In this document: positions 17,777-27,262 of the stretch, in pieces
Position numbering within the stretch: position 1 is the first letter of the stretch
Layout: every line of letters begins with the position of its first letter
Source of the DNA: Cohnella abietis
Lineage (GTDB): Bacteria; Bacillota; Bacilli; Paenibacillales; Paenibacillaceae
Direction: 5' to 3'
NCBI RefSeq assembly: GCF_004295585.1
Contig: NZ_AP019400.1
Location: forward strand, 2,013,501-2,077,500
DNA: 64,000 nucleotides
Translations under genes and position numbers: made by a program
Notes under the pieces: model-generated
What the model was told of the DNA's origin: nothing
The model's database searches: none
Seen by the model: only the letters and a program-made list of their open reading frames with translations

Positions 17777-20700
17777 ATGAGTTGGTTAAGTAAAATTAGT
17801 TTGAAGAATGGGGCAGCCGTCATTATTTTATGCGCGGTTGTAATGGGGTACGGTTTGTTCTCTGCGACCCAGATTAAGCAGCAGACATTCCCTGACCTTG
17901 AATTTCCGGCTGTATTTATACAAGCTGTTTATCCTGGTGCATCCACTGAAGAGGTGGAAGGCGAGGTAACAACACCTGTAGAGAGCAGCTTGATGGGAAT
18001 GAAGGGATACGATTCGCTCACGAGTACTTCATTCGAGAATGGGGCTAGCATCTTTCTTCAGTATCCTTTCGGATCGAACATGGATGAAATTAATACGAAT
18101 GTGCAAGCAGCGATTGCAAAGCTAAAGCTACCAAGTCGAGCGGAAGTATCGGTGCAGAGGCTTTCCATTAATTCGCAGCCGATCTACGTTGCAGCCATTT
18201 CCTCCAACAAGGACAATGCGAAGGCGATGCAGTCTAAGCTAGAAAATGATGTCGCTCCTAAGCTTCGCAAGCTAGAGGGAGTTAACTCCGTCATGCTAGG
18301 CGGCACGGATTTAGAAGAAATACAGATTCACGTGGATAAAGAAAAAGCGAGCCAGCATGGTATTTCCTTAAATGCCATTCAAACTGCTATTCAATCACTT
18401 GATTACGCGTTACCGTTAGGTGCCGTAACACAGGATGAAACAGCAATTCCAATTCGTTTAGTCGGAAGCATTAATTCCTTGCAGAAAATTGAAGAGTTGA
18501 AGCTAAGCTCTGGTATTCCTGCGGATCCTGCTGTATCCAATCAAGTAAAGCTGTCCGATATAGCTGAAATTTCAACAATGGCCTCGCAGAAAGAAATAAC
18601 ACGTTTCAATGGAAAACAAAGCTTCACGATATCTGTCATGAAGGATCAAGACGCCAATACAGCAGACGTAGCCAACTTGGTTAAAGATACGCTTTCCAAA
18701 TACGTGGAAGCTGGAGAAATAGACATTCGCGTTATTGCGGATCATGGTGCGGAGATTGAGCACTCGGTATCTTCCTTAGTGAAGGAAGGATTATTCGGTA
18801 CTTTATTCTGTGTCATTATTATTTTCCTATTCCTTCGTAACATAAGAGCAACAGTAATCTCCATTCTTTCATTACCGATTTCAATATTTGTAACTATCGC
18901 ATTATTAAATCAAATGGGCTATACGCTCAACATTATGACTTTAGGTGGAATTGCAGTATCTATCGGTAGAATCGTCGATGATAGTATTGTGGTCATAGAG
19001 AACATATATAGATGGAGACAAGAAAAGGGCAAGGAGATGAAGGGCAAAGAGCTTGCCTACAAAGCAACGAAAGAGGTCATTGGAGCCATTGCCTCATCTA
19101 CAATTGCGACAGTCGTTGTTTTCTTGCCACTTGCTTTCGTGTCAGGAATTATAGGGGAATTCTTCCGCCCATTCTCGTACGCGGTCGTGATTTCTATTAT
19201 TACCTCGCTACTTGTTTCCGTCATGCTGATACCTGTATTAGGAGCTAAATTTTTCAAAAAAGCAAAGCACCACGAGGAAGAAACTTCTCTTCAGCGTCGC
19301 TTTGAGAAGCTGCTAAGAGGGGCATTAAAAAGAAAAACGCTATCCATTAGTATCGCTTTTATATTATTGTTTGGTTCGCTGGCGACAATTCCGATTATTG
19401 GCGTTACCTTCTTACCCTCTTCAAGTACACCATCAGCAGTAATCAATCTTGAGCTGCCTTCAAAGAGTGGGCTGGATCAAACCTCCGAGCTTAGTCAAAT
19501 CGTTGAGGGCTATGTGAAAGATCTGCCAGGTGTTGTTGACTACCAGGTTTCAATTGGGGGAAGAGGCGACAATCCTTTCGAGAAATCGTCTGCCCTTAAT
19601 AAAGCGAAGTTTAATGTCACTTTTACAGATAAGACTAAGATTGATGAGCTCTTGAACCAAATAGAGAAAGAGCTTCCGACAATAGTGAATACTGCTGTGC
19701 CTGAAACACAGATTGAGATCAAAGAAGGGGCAGAGGCAGCGGGCCCTCCGTCAGGTAATGGCGTTGATGTTAATCTCTATTCTAATCAGCCTAATGAACT
19801 CGCTACAGCCGCTAAACAAATAGAACAGTTAATGAGACAGAACGGCGATCTAAAGGAAGTTACTAACAATCTTACTGACGTAACGCCTAAGTGGGTTCTT
19901 TCTCTTAACCAAACAGGTATCGATGCTAATATCTCATCCTTCCTCGTTATGCAGGTTGTGAATGAGCAGTTAAGACCCGTTAATGTAGGCACATATACCC
20001 TTGATGGGAAAGAGCTGGCCATTAACCTGTCTTACAAGCAAACCATTGGTTCCAAAGAGCAGCTAGAGAACATCGCCATCCCAACTGCTATGGGAATCAA
20101 GAAGCTTGGGGACATTGCTGACGTGACGGAATCTACCGCACCTAATAGCATTAACCATGAGGATGGTAAAAATTACGCCAAAGTAAGTGCACTGGTGAAG
20201 GGCTCTGATACTGCTAAAGTAACCGGAGAAGTCCAGAAAGCCATTGATGGCTTATCACTTCCGAGCGGAGTCGAAGTGAAGTTCGGTGGCGGACTTCAGA
20301 TGATTAATGAAGGATTCGCTAGTATTGGAATAGCCATTGGCTCTGCAATTTGTTTAGTCTTCCTCGTGATGAGCATGACTTTCGGAGGAATACGTACACC
20401 GCTAGTTATTATGTCCTCACTGCTATTCGTTCCTGTAGGTGCACTAGGAGGATTGCTTATTACCGGACAAGCCCTGTCTATGAGCGTAATGATTGGTGTA
20501 TTGATGCTCGTCGGCATCGTAGTAACCAATGCTGTTGTGCTACTTGATCGGGTAGAGAAAAATCGCAAGACAGGAATGGAAGTAACAGAGGCCATCATCG
20601 AAGCTGCCAAAATACGTCTAAGGCCGATTCTGATGACAGCTTGCGCAACGATACTCGCGCTAGTGCCTCTCGCATTTTCTTCATCCTCTTCCTCAAGCTT

Positions 20701-20836
20701 GATCTCAAGCGGCTTGGCTATAACGGTAATTGGTGGACTCTTCACATCCACGCTTCTTACATTAATCGTGCTGCCAGTCATTTATCAGATTACAAGCAAA
20801 CGCCGTAAGGTGAAGGAAGAAGAAGTATTTGAATAA
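17777..20836 (+). CDS. RND-family efflux transporter (SwrC/YerP-like)
   Basis: This 1019-residue inner-membrane pump has the two-repeat RND layout: TM1, a long extracytoplasmic loop, TM2-6, then a second repeat with helices near GFASIGIAIGSAICLVFLVM. TM4 holds the proton-relay aspartates in VSIGRIVDDSIVVIENIY. It resembles SwrC, which exports surfactin-like lipopeptides in Bacillus. No membrane-fusion or outer-membrane partner is adjacent, as expected in Gram-positives. AGAGGAGAG precedes ATG 17777. Confidence 0.92.
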   Translation: MSWLSKISLKNGAAVIILCAVVMGYGLFSATQIKQQTFPDLEFPAVFIQAVYPGASTEEVEGEVTTPVESSLMGMKGYDSLTSTSFENGASIFLQYPFGSNMDEINTNVQAAIAKLKLPSRAEVSVQRLSINSQPIYVAAISSNKDNAKAMQSKLENDVAPKLRKLEGVNSVMLGGTDLEEIQIHVDKEKASQHGISLNAIQTAIQSLDYALPLGAVTQDETAIPIRLVGSINSLQKIEELKLSSGIPADPAVSNQVKLSDIAEISTMASQKEITRFNGKQSFTISVMKDQDANTADVANLVKDTLSKYVEAGEIDIRVIADHGAEIEHSVSSLVKEGLFGTLFCVIIIFLFLRNIRATVISILSLPISIFVTIALLNQMGYTLNIMTLGGIAVSIGRIVDDSIVVIENIYRWRQEKGKEMKGKELAYKATKEVIGAIASSTIATVVVFLPLAFVSGIIGEFFRPFSYAVVISIITSLLVSVMLIPVLGAKFFKKAKHHEEETSLQRRFEKLLRGALKRKTLSISIAFILLFGSLATIPIIGVTFLPSSSTPSAVINLELPSKSGLDQTSELSQIVEGYVKDLPGVVDYQVSIGGRGDNPFEKSSALNKAKFNVTFTDKTKIDELLNQIEKELPTIVNTAVPETQIEIKEGAEAAGPPSGNGVDVNLYSNQPNELATAAKQIEQLMRQNGDLKEVTNNLTDVTPKWVLSLNQTGIDANISSFLVMQVVNEQLRPVNVGTYTLDGKELAINLSYKQTIGSKEQLENIAIPTAMGIKKLGDIADVTESTAPNSINHEDGKNYAKVSALVKGSDTAKVTGEVQKAIDGLSLPSGVEVKFGGGLQMINEGFASIGIAIGSAICLVFLVMSMTFGGIRTPLVIMSSLLFVPVGALGGLLITGQALSMSVMIGVLMLVGIVVTNAVVLLDRVEKNRKTGMEVTEAIIEAAKIRLRPILMTACATILALVPLAFSSSSSSSLISSGLAITVIGGLFTSTLLTLIVLPVIYQITSKRRKVKEEEVFE

Positions 20837-20853
20837 CTCATCGTATTAACGAT

Positions 20854-20891
20854 AGGGGTAACGCCTAGAAAATAGGTGTTGCCCCTTTTTC
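20854..20891 (+). terminator. Terminator after the RND pump gene
   Basis: AGGGGTAACGCCTA pairs with TAGGTGTTGCCCCT around a five-base loop and runs into TTTTTC. Confidence 0.88.
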
Positions 20892-21060
20892 TTTATTTGA
20901 AATAATTGGGTTAATTGCTGTTGTCTATGCAAAACCAGCCTATTTCGAATCTCATTCATAAGACCCAACGCATTTGAACGTATTCGCCTATTTTCGAGGA
21001 ACACCTATTTGATTATGTTAAAGAGGGAACAGAAAATGAGAGCTGGGATGGAGGGAATTC

Positions 21061-22071
21061 GTGAAGGGTCGTAAGAAGTGGATCGATGTCGCTAGAGGGT
21101 TGAGCATCATTCTTGTTGTCATGGGGCATTCCGGCAACGATGTGATCGATCGCTATTTGGGCTGGTTTCGCATGCCTTTGTTTTTCCTAGTTAGCGGGCT
21201 TCTGTTCAAGGCAGTAGCGCCGGAAGACTATCTAAAGTGGGCTGTGAAGAGAATTAAGTTTTTTATGGTACCGTATGCTGTCTATGGGGTTTGTATCGCA
21301 TTTTTGGTCGCTTTTTACTTAAAGGACCCGATGTCTATCCCTCATGATTTTCTGCTATTAGCCTATGGGGGAACGGTTTTGGGTGGATGGTACGGGGTCT
21401 TTTGGTTTATTACGTGCTTATTGCTCGTTCATTTACTAATGGGCTTTTTATCTAGATACTCGTTTCGGAAGCAATTACTGGTGGTTATCGTGTGCTATGG
21501 GGTGGCCCATATCGTTAGCATGACCCAGATGGCGAAGTGGGATATTCCATGGAATGCTGATGTGGCGCTTATGGCGATAGTTTACTTTTTTGTAGGGTAC
21601 ACTTACAAATCTCATCTGCATGAATGGCTTGAAAGAAAGGTTGCATTCATTCCGGCTTTGCTGGTATGGGCTACTGTTATCATGTTGAATGTGACTGGAA
21701 TATGGGATTTTCGGATTGATATGAAAATGAAGGGATATACGCAGCCAGTATTAGATCTACTTATTCCGCTTGCTTGTGTGCTTGTTGTGCTGCAATTGTG
21801 CTATTGGTCATCTCAATGGAGGGCAACTAATGCCCTAGCTTTCCTAGGATCAATCACCATTACGATTATGTATTTGCACGTTCCCGTTAATATATTGTTC
21901 AAATACGGAATTGGTTTAGAATACGGTACGCTGGTGTATACCGTGGTTGGCGTTCTTGTTCCACTTGCCCTCGCTTGGATCATGTCTAAATCTACAATAC
22001 TTACGGTGCTGTTTCTCGGTCAGCAGGGCTTTGGCCGAAAGACTAAACCAGCTCCGATTCAAATGCAATAA
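21061..22071 (+). CDS. Acyltransferase-3 family membrane protein
   Basis: This 336-residue integral membrane protein opens with KKWIDVARGLSIILVVMGHS, the acyltransferase-3 motif with its catalytic histidine, followed by FRMPLFFLVSGLLF. About ten helices follow. Members acylate cell-surface sugars, peptidoglycan or exopolysaccharide. The start is GTG 21061 behind GGAGGG. It stands alone between terminators and the acceptor molecule is unknown. Confidence 0.85.
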   Translation: MKGRKKWIDVARGLSIILVVMGHSGNDVIDRYLGWFRMPLFFLVSGLLFKAVAPEDYLKWAVKRIKFFMVPYAVYGVCIAFLVAFYLKDPMSIPHDFLLLAYGGTVLGGWYGVFWFITCLLLVHLLMGFLSRYSFRKQLLVVIVCYGVAHIVSMTQMAKWDIPWNADVALMAIVYFFVGYTYKSHLHEWLERKVAFIPALLVWATVIMLNVTGIWDFRIDMKMKGYTQPVLDLLIPLACVLVVLQLCYWSSQWRATNALAFLGSITITIMYLHVPVNILFKYGIGLEYGTLVYTVVGVLVPLALAWIMSKSTILTVLFLGQQGFGRKTKPAPIQMQ

Positions 22072-22077
22072 AATGGA

Positions 22078-22115
22078 ATCCCGCTCATTTAGTAGCTCCC
22101 ATATTTGAGCGGGAT
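22078..22115. terminator. Hairpin between convergent genes
   Basis: ATCCCGCTCA pairs with TGAGCGGGAT across an 18-base loop between the acyltransferase and yyaC. The T tracts on both sides are weak. Confidence 0.55.
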
Positions 22116-22128
22116 GTGTTAAGAACAT

Positions 22129-22713
22129 TTATTGCATTTCTAGTTGTTCATGGTCACTTTTGGTTGATAGTAATATCCCGACGAATAGACTTCTGGCAAT
22201 CAGATTGGCCATGTTCATAACGAGGTGCAGGCGGGTGTTCTGGAGGACATGGTATCCTAGAATGCCTCCTACATTTACAATTGCAGAAATATGAATGTCC
22301 CCAACAGGAGTTAAAGCCTTATTCACCCCAGCACCAGGAAGCAAAGGACCTTCACCGATATGGATCATTCCGATACTGGAGGAATTGCCGAGACAAGCGT
22401 CTATCCCAATGACAAACGGATCATGGTTGTCCCTGTAAAGCTGTTCGAGTGTTGCATCCAAGTTCAGCGCATGAACGGGCTTTTCCAACGTGCCATACAG
22501 CTCGAATGAGGATGAACGGTATTTGCTAAGAAGGGTGCCGGTAAGAGGCCCTAAAGAATCGCCGGTAGATCTGTCTGTTCCTAAGCAAACAACAACAATT
22601 CGTTTATTAGGCGGCAGCTGCTTGAAATGTCCGCTCAGACGATTGGTGAGTCTCATGGAAGCAGCAGGATCTGTAATGGCGACTTTTGTAGGCGTACCAA
22701 ACGTGGACGTCAT
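22129..22713 (-). CDS. yyaC: YyaC-like spore protein (GPR-related fold)
   Basis: This 194-residue protein belongs to the YyaC family, conserved in endospore formers and related in fold to germination protease GPR. VVVCLGTDRSTGDSLGPLTG, VIGIDACLGNSSSIG and GAGVNKALTPVGDIHISAIV are diagnostic. It is expected to be made during sporulation; its biochemical role is not well defined. TGAGGTGAG precedes the ATG. A 55-bp perfect palindrome lies 35 bases upstream of its start. Confidence 0.88.
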   Translation of the reverse strand: MTSTFGTPTKVAITDPAASMRLTNRLSGHFKQLPPNKRIVVVCLGTDRSTGDSLGPLTGTLLSKYRSSSFELYGTLEKPVHALNLDATLEQLYRDNHDPFVIGIDACLGNSSSIGMIHIGEGPLLPGAGVNKALTPVGDIHISAIVNVGGILGYHVLQNTRLHLVMNMANLIARSLFVGILLSTKSDHEQLEMQ

Positions 22714-22748
22714 TGACTCACCTCAATAGGTAAAATGGAGATCATAGT

Positions 22749-22803
22749 AAATACGACACACCATTAATGATACATTATGTATCATTAATGGTGTGTCGTA
22801 TTT
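22749..22803. repeat. Perfect 55-bp palindrome with one-base centre
   Basis: Two 27-base arms (from AAATACGACACACC to its exact complement) face each other around a single T at 22776. No mismatch is present. It lies in the gap between yyaC and the TolB-like gene, which point away from each other. Confidence 0.95.
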
Positions 22804-22995
22804 TAGCGAGTTTATATGAGCAAGGAGTCCGTTTTTTTCGACAGATGGGCGTATTAATGAGGCTTTGTCTTAGTTTCCGCGCCTATTGTAGGGGGGAAGG
22901 ATATCTTTTCCTTCTTCCATCGTTATAATAGAGTTCATGTTGATCCTTTTTGAAATCATGCTTAGATCATAACTTAGATATAGGGAGGAATAGCC

Positions 22996-23877
22996 GTGAA
23001 GACAGAAAAGATCCCCCAGAAGGTTGAAGGACGAAATGTGATTAGTACTCTTGAGACGGTGGACGTGCAGACTGGTGAGCGTAAAGTGCTGGCCCAATTT
23101 GATTATCTCATCGAGGCTCCGAACTGGACTAGTGACGGCAAGAGGCTTATCTATAATAGCTTAGGACGTATTTATTCTTTCGATCTGGATACGCTTAAGA
23201 GCACGGTAATCGACTCTGGGTACGCGACGCATTGCAATAATGACCATGTTTTATCGCCTGATAATAAACGGATTGCGGTCAGCCATCATACTCAGGAGGA
23301 CGGTCAGTCTCGCATATATGTTCTTCCTCTTGAGGGTGGTCGTCCTGAGCTACTCACGCCTATCGCACCGAGCTATTTGCATGGCTGGTCGCCAGACGGG
23401 GGCACGCTAGCGTATTGCGCCGATCGGAACGGACAATATGATATCTACACAATCCCAGCAGCTGGTGGGGTTGAATCGCAATTAACAGATGTTCCCGGAC
23501 TTGATGACGGTCCCGAATATTCACCAGATGGCAAATACATTTGGTTTAACTCGACAAGATCAGGCCTTATGCAAATATGGCGCATGAAAATCGATGGCAG
23601 CGAGCAGACTCAAATGACCTTTGAGGAAAGCAACAACTGGTTCCCGCATGTGTCAGTTGATGGACAAACGGTAGCCTTTATTACCTATCGTAAAGGCGAC
23701 GTCGATCCGGGCGATCATCCCGCCAACAAAAATGTGGAAATCCGACTGATGTCCAGCAGCGGTGGCGAATCACGTACGCTAGTGAAGCTGTTCGGAGGTC
23801 AGGGAACAATTAACGTTAACTCCTGGTCGCCTGATAGTACGCAGCTAGCTTTTGTAAGTTATGAGCTAGTCGAGTAA
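22996..23877 (+). CDS. TolB-like WD40/PD40 beta-propeller protein
   Basis: This 293-residue protein consists of repeated PD40 blades ([72 protein letters not shown]). It has no signal peptide, so it is probably cytoplasmic, unlike periplasmic TolB. GTG 22996 is preceded by AGGGAGG. Propellers of this kind bind proteins or carbohydrates; no partner is suggested by the neighbours. Confidence 0.8.
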   Translation: MKTEKIPQKVEGRNVISTLETVDVQTGERKVLAQFDYLIEAPNWTSDGKRLIYNSLGRIYSFDLDTLKSTVIDSGYATHCNNDHVLSPDNKRIAVSHHTQEDGQSRIYVLPLEGGRPELLTPIAPSYLHGWSPDGGTLAYCADRNGQYDIYTIPAAGGVESQLTDVPGLDDGPEYSPDGKYIWFNSTRSGLMQIWRMKIDGSEQTQMTFEESNNWFPHVSVDGQTVAFITYRKGDVDPGDHPANKNVEIRLMSSSGGESRTLVKLFGGQGTINVNSWSPDSTQLAFVSYELVE

Positions 23878-24121
23878 TACATTTGATCTTTTCAGAGGAA
23901 TTATCCATAAGCGTTATATGAGAAAAAGTGGTCTAGGAATATTGGCTTGCCGATTCCATATATCGATTGATTGAAGCAGTTTGTATTGTCGGACGGAACA
24001 TATATATTGGCAACAACATTGACCGAACATGAGAGTATCGCTAACTGTACCTTGTCTAAAAATCGACCTAGTGAACATTTTCCCTGCGGTTGATGAAAAA
24101 TAAAATATAATGCGTTTTGCA

Positions 24122-24159
24122 AAGAAGACTCCAAGAACCCGAAGCTGGAGTCTTCTTTT
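24122..24159 (+). terminator. Strong terminator 245 bases after the TolB-like gene
   Basis: A perfect 12-bp stem (AAGAAGACTCCA and its complement) with a 12-base loop is followed by TTTT. The 431-base gap 23878-24308 holds no convincing protein gene, so this ends either a long 3' untranslated region or a small RNA. Confidence 0.85.
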
Positions 24160-24308
24160 GACACCTGAAAGAAAACTTCTGTTGCATATGAATCTATGAA
24201 TCGCATTATTACATCAAGTTTGTTTAATTAAAGCTATGCGTATGATAAGAGAGGCAAGGGGCAAATGTTGACCCTTATAGAAGGTCAGGTTAGTAAGGAG
24301 GAGTTTAA

Positions 24309-24779
24309 TTGTCACAAACACTTTCAGAACTATTTATTGAAAAGAAGGGCGAATCGCTAGATATTAACGGGAAGAAGATTGTTATGTCGCATCGGATTGA
24401 AGTTTCCAAGGAGCAAGTGCTCACAATTGAGTTCATGGATAGTGAAGCGACATGCAGACAAGGTATTGAATTGTCGGTTGATAAGCGTAAAGGTCAGGTC
24501 GAAATTAACGGAGAACTTTTAACTGCTCCTGTTCTTTGGGGGGATACTGCTCCTAAAACCGTGGCGGTAAAATGTTTTCCAAAGAAGGCAACTGGTCAAA
24601 TTAATATTTGGAATGTATGGTACTATACAGGACAAGATAGAATAGATGCTTGGATTGGGAATGCAGGAATGCACGTTGAGCAAATTAACGATAAGACACA
24701 TATCCTCCATTGCAGCAATGGGATTGGTGACTTTGATCTCAATGATTTATCTGTAAAAGTAACCCTATCTATAGACTAA
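24309..24779 (+). CDS. Hypothetical protein, 156 residues
   Basis: The start is TTG 24309 with AAGGAGGAG nine bases upstream, so the gene is probably real. The protein is soluble, without signal peptide or membrane segment, and looks mostly beta-stranded with alternating charged and hydrophobic residues. The C-terminal part contains INIWNVWYYTGQDRIDAWIG and HCSNGIGDFDLNDL. I do not recognise the family. It is monocistronic: its own terminator follows and a hairpin region separates it from the MFS gene. Confidence 0.7.
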   Translation: MSQTLSELFIEKKGESLDINGKKIVMSHRIEVSKEQVLTIEFMDSEATCRQGIELSVDKRKGQVEINGELLTAPVLWGDTAPKTVAVKCFPKKATGQINIWNVWYYTGQDRIDAWIGNAGMHVEQINDKTHILHCSNGIGDFDLNDLSVKVTLSID

Positions 24780-24807
24780 GTATTTTTTTAATATATCATC
24801 GTACTGA

Positions 24808-24836
24808 AACAGGCCAGACAAGACGGCCTGTTTTCT
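24808..24836 (+). terminator. Terminator after the 156-residue hypothetical gene
   Basis: AACAGGCC pairs with GGCCTGTT around a nine-base loop, followed by TTTTC. Confidence 0.85.
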
Positions 24837-24925
24837 TGTTGGCGGGGAAACGTTCGTGACTCCAGGAACGACTAAACTACCTCTTTACATAACTGCATAA
24901 TATGCTATATCATTAAGCGCTTATC

Positions 24926-24958
24926 TAATAGACACTTGCTTTTAGCGAGTGTCTATTA
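24926..24958. promoter_or_regulatory. 14-bp inverted repeat in the MFS leader
   Basis: TAATAGACACTTGC and GCGAGTGTCTATTA face each other around TTTTA; the single mismatch becomes a G-U pair in RNA. The short palindrome TAAGCGCTTA lies just upstream at 24914-24923. There is no T tract, so an operator or attenuator for the efflux gene is more likely than a terminator. Confidence 0.5.
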
Positions 24959-25009
24959 TCTAATGGCATATAGGCATATTTGTCAGTCAGAAGGAAGGTA
25001 GAAATTGAA

Positions 25010-26215
25010 ATGAATCAACAGCTTACACATGAGAATGTCGCACAGTCGGGAAAAGGTAGCTTCCCGTTGGCACTATTCTCTTTAACAGCAGGCGCATTTG
25101 CGATCGGAATGACCGAATTCGTTATAATGGGCATTTTACCGAATGTAGCAAATGACCTAAGCGTTAGTATCCCAAAGGCGGGGCAGTTAATTACTAGCTA
25201 TGCTCTTGGTGTGGCAATTGGTGCTCCAATATTAGCGATTGCTACTAATCGGCTTCCCCAGAAGAAACTGCTTTGCTTGTTAATGGTTCTCTTTATTATT
25301 GGTAATGTCATTGCAGCCGTTGCACCCAGCTATACTATTCTAATGGTGGCTAGACTAATTAGTGCCTTAGCCCATGGGACATTTTTCGGTGTGGGATCGG
25401 TCATTGCGGCTAATTTGGTTCGTCCTAATAGACAGGCGGCAGCAGTCTCGATGATGATGGCGGGTTTGACGGTAGCCAATATTGTTGGTGTTCCTCTAGG
25501 TACCTTCATTGGTCAGAATCTAGGCTGGCGATCCTCCTTTGGTGCAGTTGTCATTATGGGTGTCATATCATTAATAGGAATCATGGCTCTTATCCCCGAC
25601 GTTCGTCAGGACAAATCGTCAAGCGCAATTCGGCAAATTCGTGCGCTAATGCAGCCTAAGTTATTGTTGATATTGCTTACTGGGGCTATTGGATGTTCTA
25701 GCTTGTTTACCGTATTTACGTATATTGCTCCGCTGCTTCAAGACGTGACGGGTTTTGCAGAGCATAGTGTGACTTGGATTCTAATCCTCTTCGGATTTGG
25801 AGTCACGATCGGTAATATTCTCGGAGGTAAGCTTGCAGATTGGAAGCTCATGCCTACTTTAGTAGGAGGATTTGGAGCACTTTCCCTTATTCTCGCTTTG
25901 TTTGCTATGATAGATGAAATTCCGGTGGCTGCGGTCATCACTATTTTCATCTGGGGAGTAGCTGCTTTCACTGTCCTTCCAGGCTTGCAGGTTCGAATCA
26001 TGTCACTAGCTAAGGATGCACCTGCTCTAGCGTCTACTTCCAACCACTCTGCTCTGAATTTCGGGAACGCAGGCGGGGCATTTCTTGGAGGACTGGTTAT
26101 CACGCATTTAGGCTTACCTGCATTACCATGGGTTGGAGCTCTACTCTCGTTAATTGGAATGCTACTTGCCTACATTGTATATCGCTGGGATAAAGCAACA
26201 AGATTGTCCGTATGA
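25010..26215 (+). CDS. MFS transporter, DHA1 family (AraJ/NepI-like)
   Basis: This 401-residue drug/proton antiporter-type carrier has twelve helices. It starts with the family's GMTEFVIMGILPNVANDL segment and has motif C-like GLTVANIVGVPLGTFIGQ. Members export drugs, sugars or nucleosides. ATG 25010 follows GAAGGAAGG at suitable spacing; an upstream start at 24980 lacks one. Hairpins between the preceding terminator and the start suggest a dedicated regulator or attenuation. Confidence 0.87.
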   Translation: MNQQLTHENVAQSGKGSFPLALFSLTAGAFAIGMTEFVIMGILPNVANDLSVSIPKAGQLITSYALGVAIGAPILAIATNRLPQKKLLCLLMVLFIIGNVIAAVAPSYTILMVARLISALAHGTFFGVGSVIAANLVRPNRQAAAVSMMMAGLTVANIVGVPLGTFIGQNLGWRSSFGAVVIMGVISLIGIMALIPDVRQDKSSSAIRQIRALMQPKLLLILLTGAIGCSSLFTVFTYIAPLLQDVTGFAEHSVTWILILFGFGVTIGNILGGKLADWKLMPTLVGGFGALSLILALFAMIDEIPVAAVITIFIWGVAAFTVLPGLQVRIMSLAKDAPALASTSNHSALNFGNAGGAFLGGLVITHLGLPALPWVGALLSLIGMLLAYIVYRWDKATRLSV

Positions 26216-26258
26216 GCTTAAAAGCTTACTATTGGAAAATTAGAGGTGACCTAAGAGG

Positions 26259-27209
26259 ATGGACAGTGTGAATATTAGCATTCGTGAGAGCAAGCATAAA
26301 GGCTACGAGTCTTATATTATGGAAAGCGATGATATTAAGCTGGAGTTAGTGCCCGAGCTCGGCGCAAAGATTGTCTCAATAGTCTATAAGCAATCCGGTA
26401 AAGAATGGCTGCTTGATCCAGGGAAGCGTTCCTTGGAAAAGCCTGACCCGGCCTCAAGATTCGTCGATTGTGACATGAGCGGCTGGGATGAATGCTTCCC
26501 GACAATAGATTACTGTGTTATAGATCAAGAGCAGCCTATTGCATTACCTGATCATGGGGAGGTTTGGTCACTCGCTTGGCATTGTGAAGCGGATAACGAA
26601 TCGATCACTTGCACGGTGGATGGCGTATGTCTTCCTTATAAATTGAGCAGAAGAATAACCTTCCTCTCTGCTAATCAAATACGTATGAGTTATCACGTAG
26701 AGAATAAAGGGACTGCAAGTCTGCCCTTCCTATGGGTGCCACATCCTCAATTCCAAGTCTCAGAGAAGACAAGAATACTTTTGCCGGATTCCATTAAGGA
26801 CATGTTATGTATATATGGAGGCAAAAAGCTGTCGGCCGGGGTTAAGTACGATTGGACAGAGCATGATCTTGTATTACCTGAACCGGTTGGTGATGGAAGA
26901 AAGTTCTATGCAGAAGGTAATGTTTCCGAGGGCTGGTGCGGCTTGCAAGGAGAGGAGACGGGTGATTTCCTCCTTATGTCCGTCTGTCCAGATGCTGTTC
27001 CTTACTTAGGGATTTGGATTGATGAGGGATTAGTTAATGACAGATCTGCCATTGCGCTGGAGCCTAGTATTGGCTATTACGATTCTTTATCGCGGGCTTT
27101 AGGCAACGGAACGGCTCATATCTTGAAGCCAGCTGAAGCATTCGAGTGGAGCTTGGATTTGTTTGTTGGATCAGGTGATGGAAGAGCTTCTATAAATAAA
27201 CTGTTATAA
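26259..27209 (+). CDS. Aldose 1-epimerase-like (galactose mutarotase fold) protein
   Basis: This 316-residue protein fits the aldose-epimerase superfamily, seen in LELVPELGAKIVSIVYKQ near the start, DMSGWDECFPTID, PDHGEVWSLAW and FLWVPHPQFQV with a conserved histidine. Divergence from GalM suggests another hexose-related substrate. It begins 43 bases after the MFS gene and could be co-transcribed. A bidirectional terminator ends it. Confidence 0.75.
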   Translation: MDSVNISIRESKHKGYESYIMESDDIKLELVPELGAKIVSIVYKQSGKEWLLDPGKRSLEKPDPASRFVDCDMSGWDECFPTIDYCVIDQEQPIALPDHGEVWSLAWHCEADNESITCTVDGVCLPYKLSRRITFLSANQIRMSYHVENKGTASLPFLWVPHPQFQVSEKTRILLPDSIKDMLCIYGGKKLSAGVKYDWTEHDLVLPEPVGDGRKFYAEGNVSEGWCGLQGEETGDFLLMSVCPDAVPYLGIWIDEGLVNDRSAIALEPSIGYYDSLSRALGNGTAHILKPAEAFEWSLDLFVGSGDGRASINKLL

Positions 27210-27218
27210 AAACCTAAA

Positions 27219-27259
27219 AACCCGCTGAATGCACGTAATGTACATCCAGCGGGTTTTTT
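27219..27259. terminator. Bidirectional terminator between epimerase-like gene and yhbH
   Basis: AACCCGCTGAATG pairs with CATCCAGCGGGTT (one mismatch); T tracts follow on both strands. Confidence 0.9.
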
Positions 27260-27262
27260 GTG

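Noticed and set aside
20980..21005. Single outlying copy of the 52-bp repeat before the acyltransferase gene
   Set aside because: It shares only TATTTTCGAG with the minus strand of the unit, too short to exclude chance.
23901..24206. A 101-residue minus-strand protein
   Set aside because: No ribosome-binding site, no recognisable motif, and it runs through the terminator at 24122-24159.
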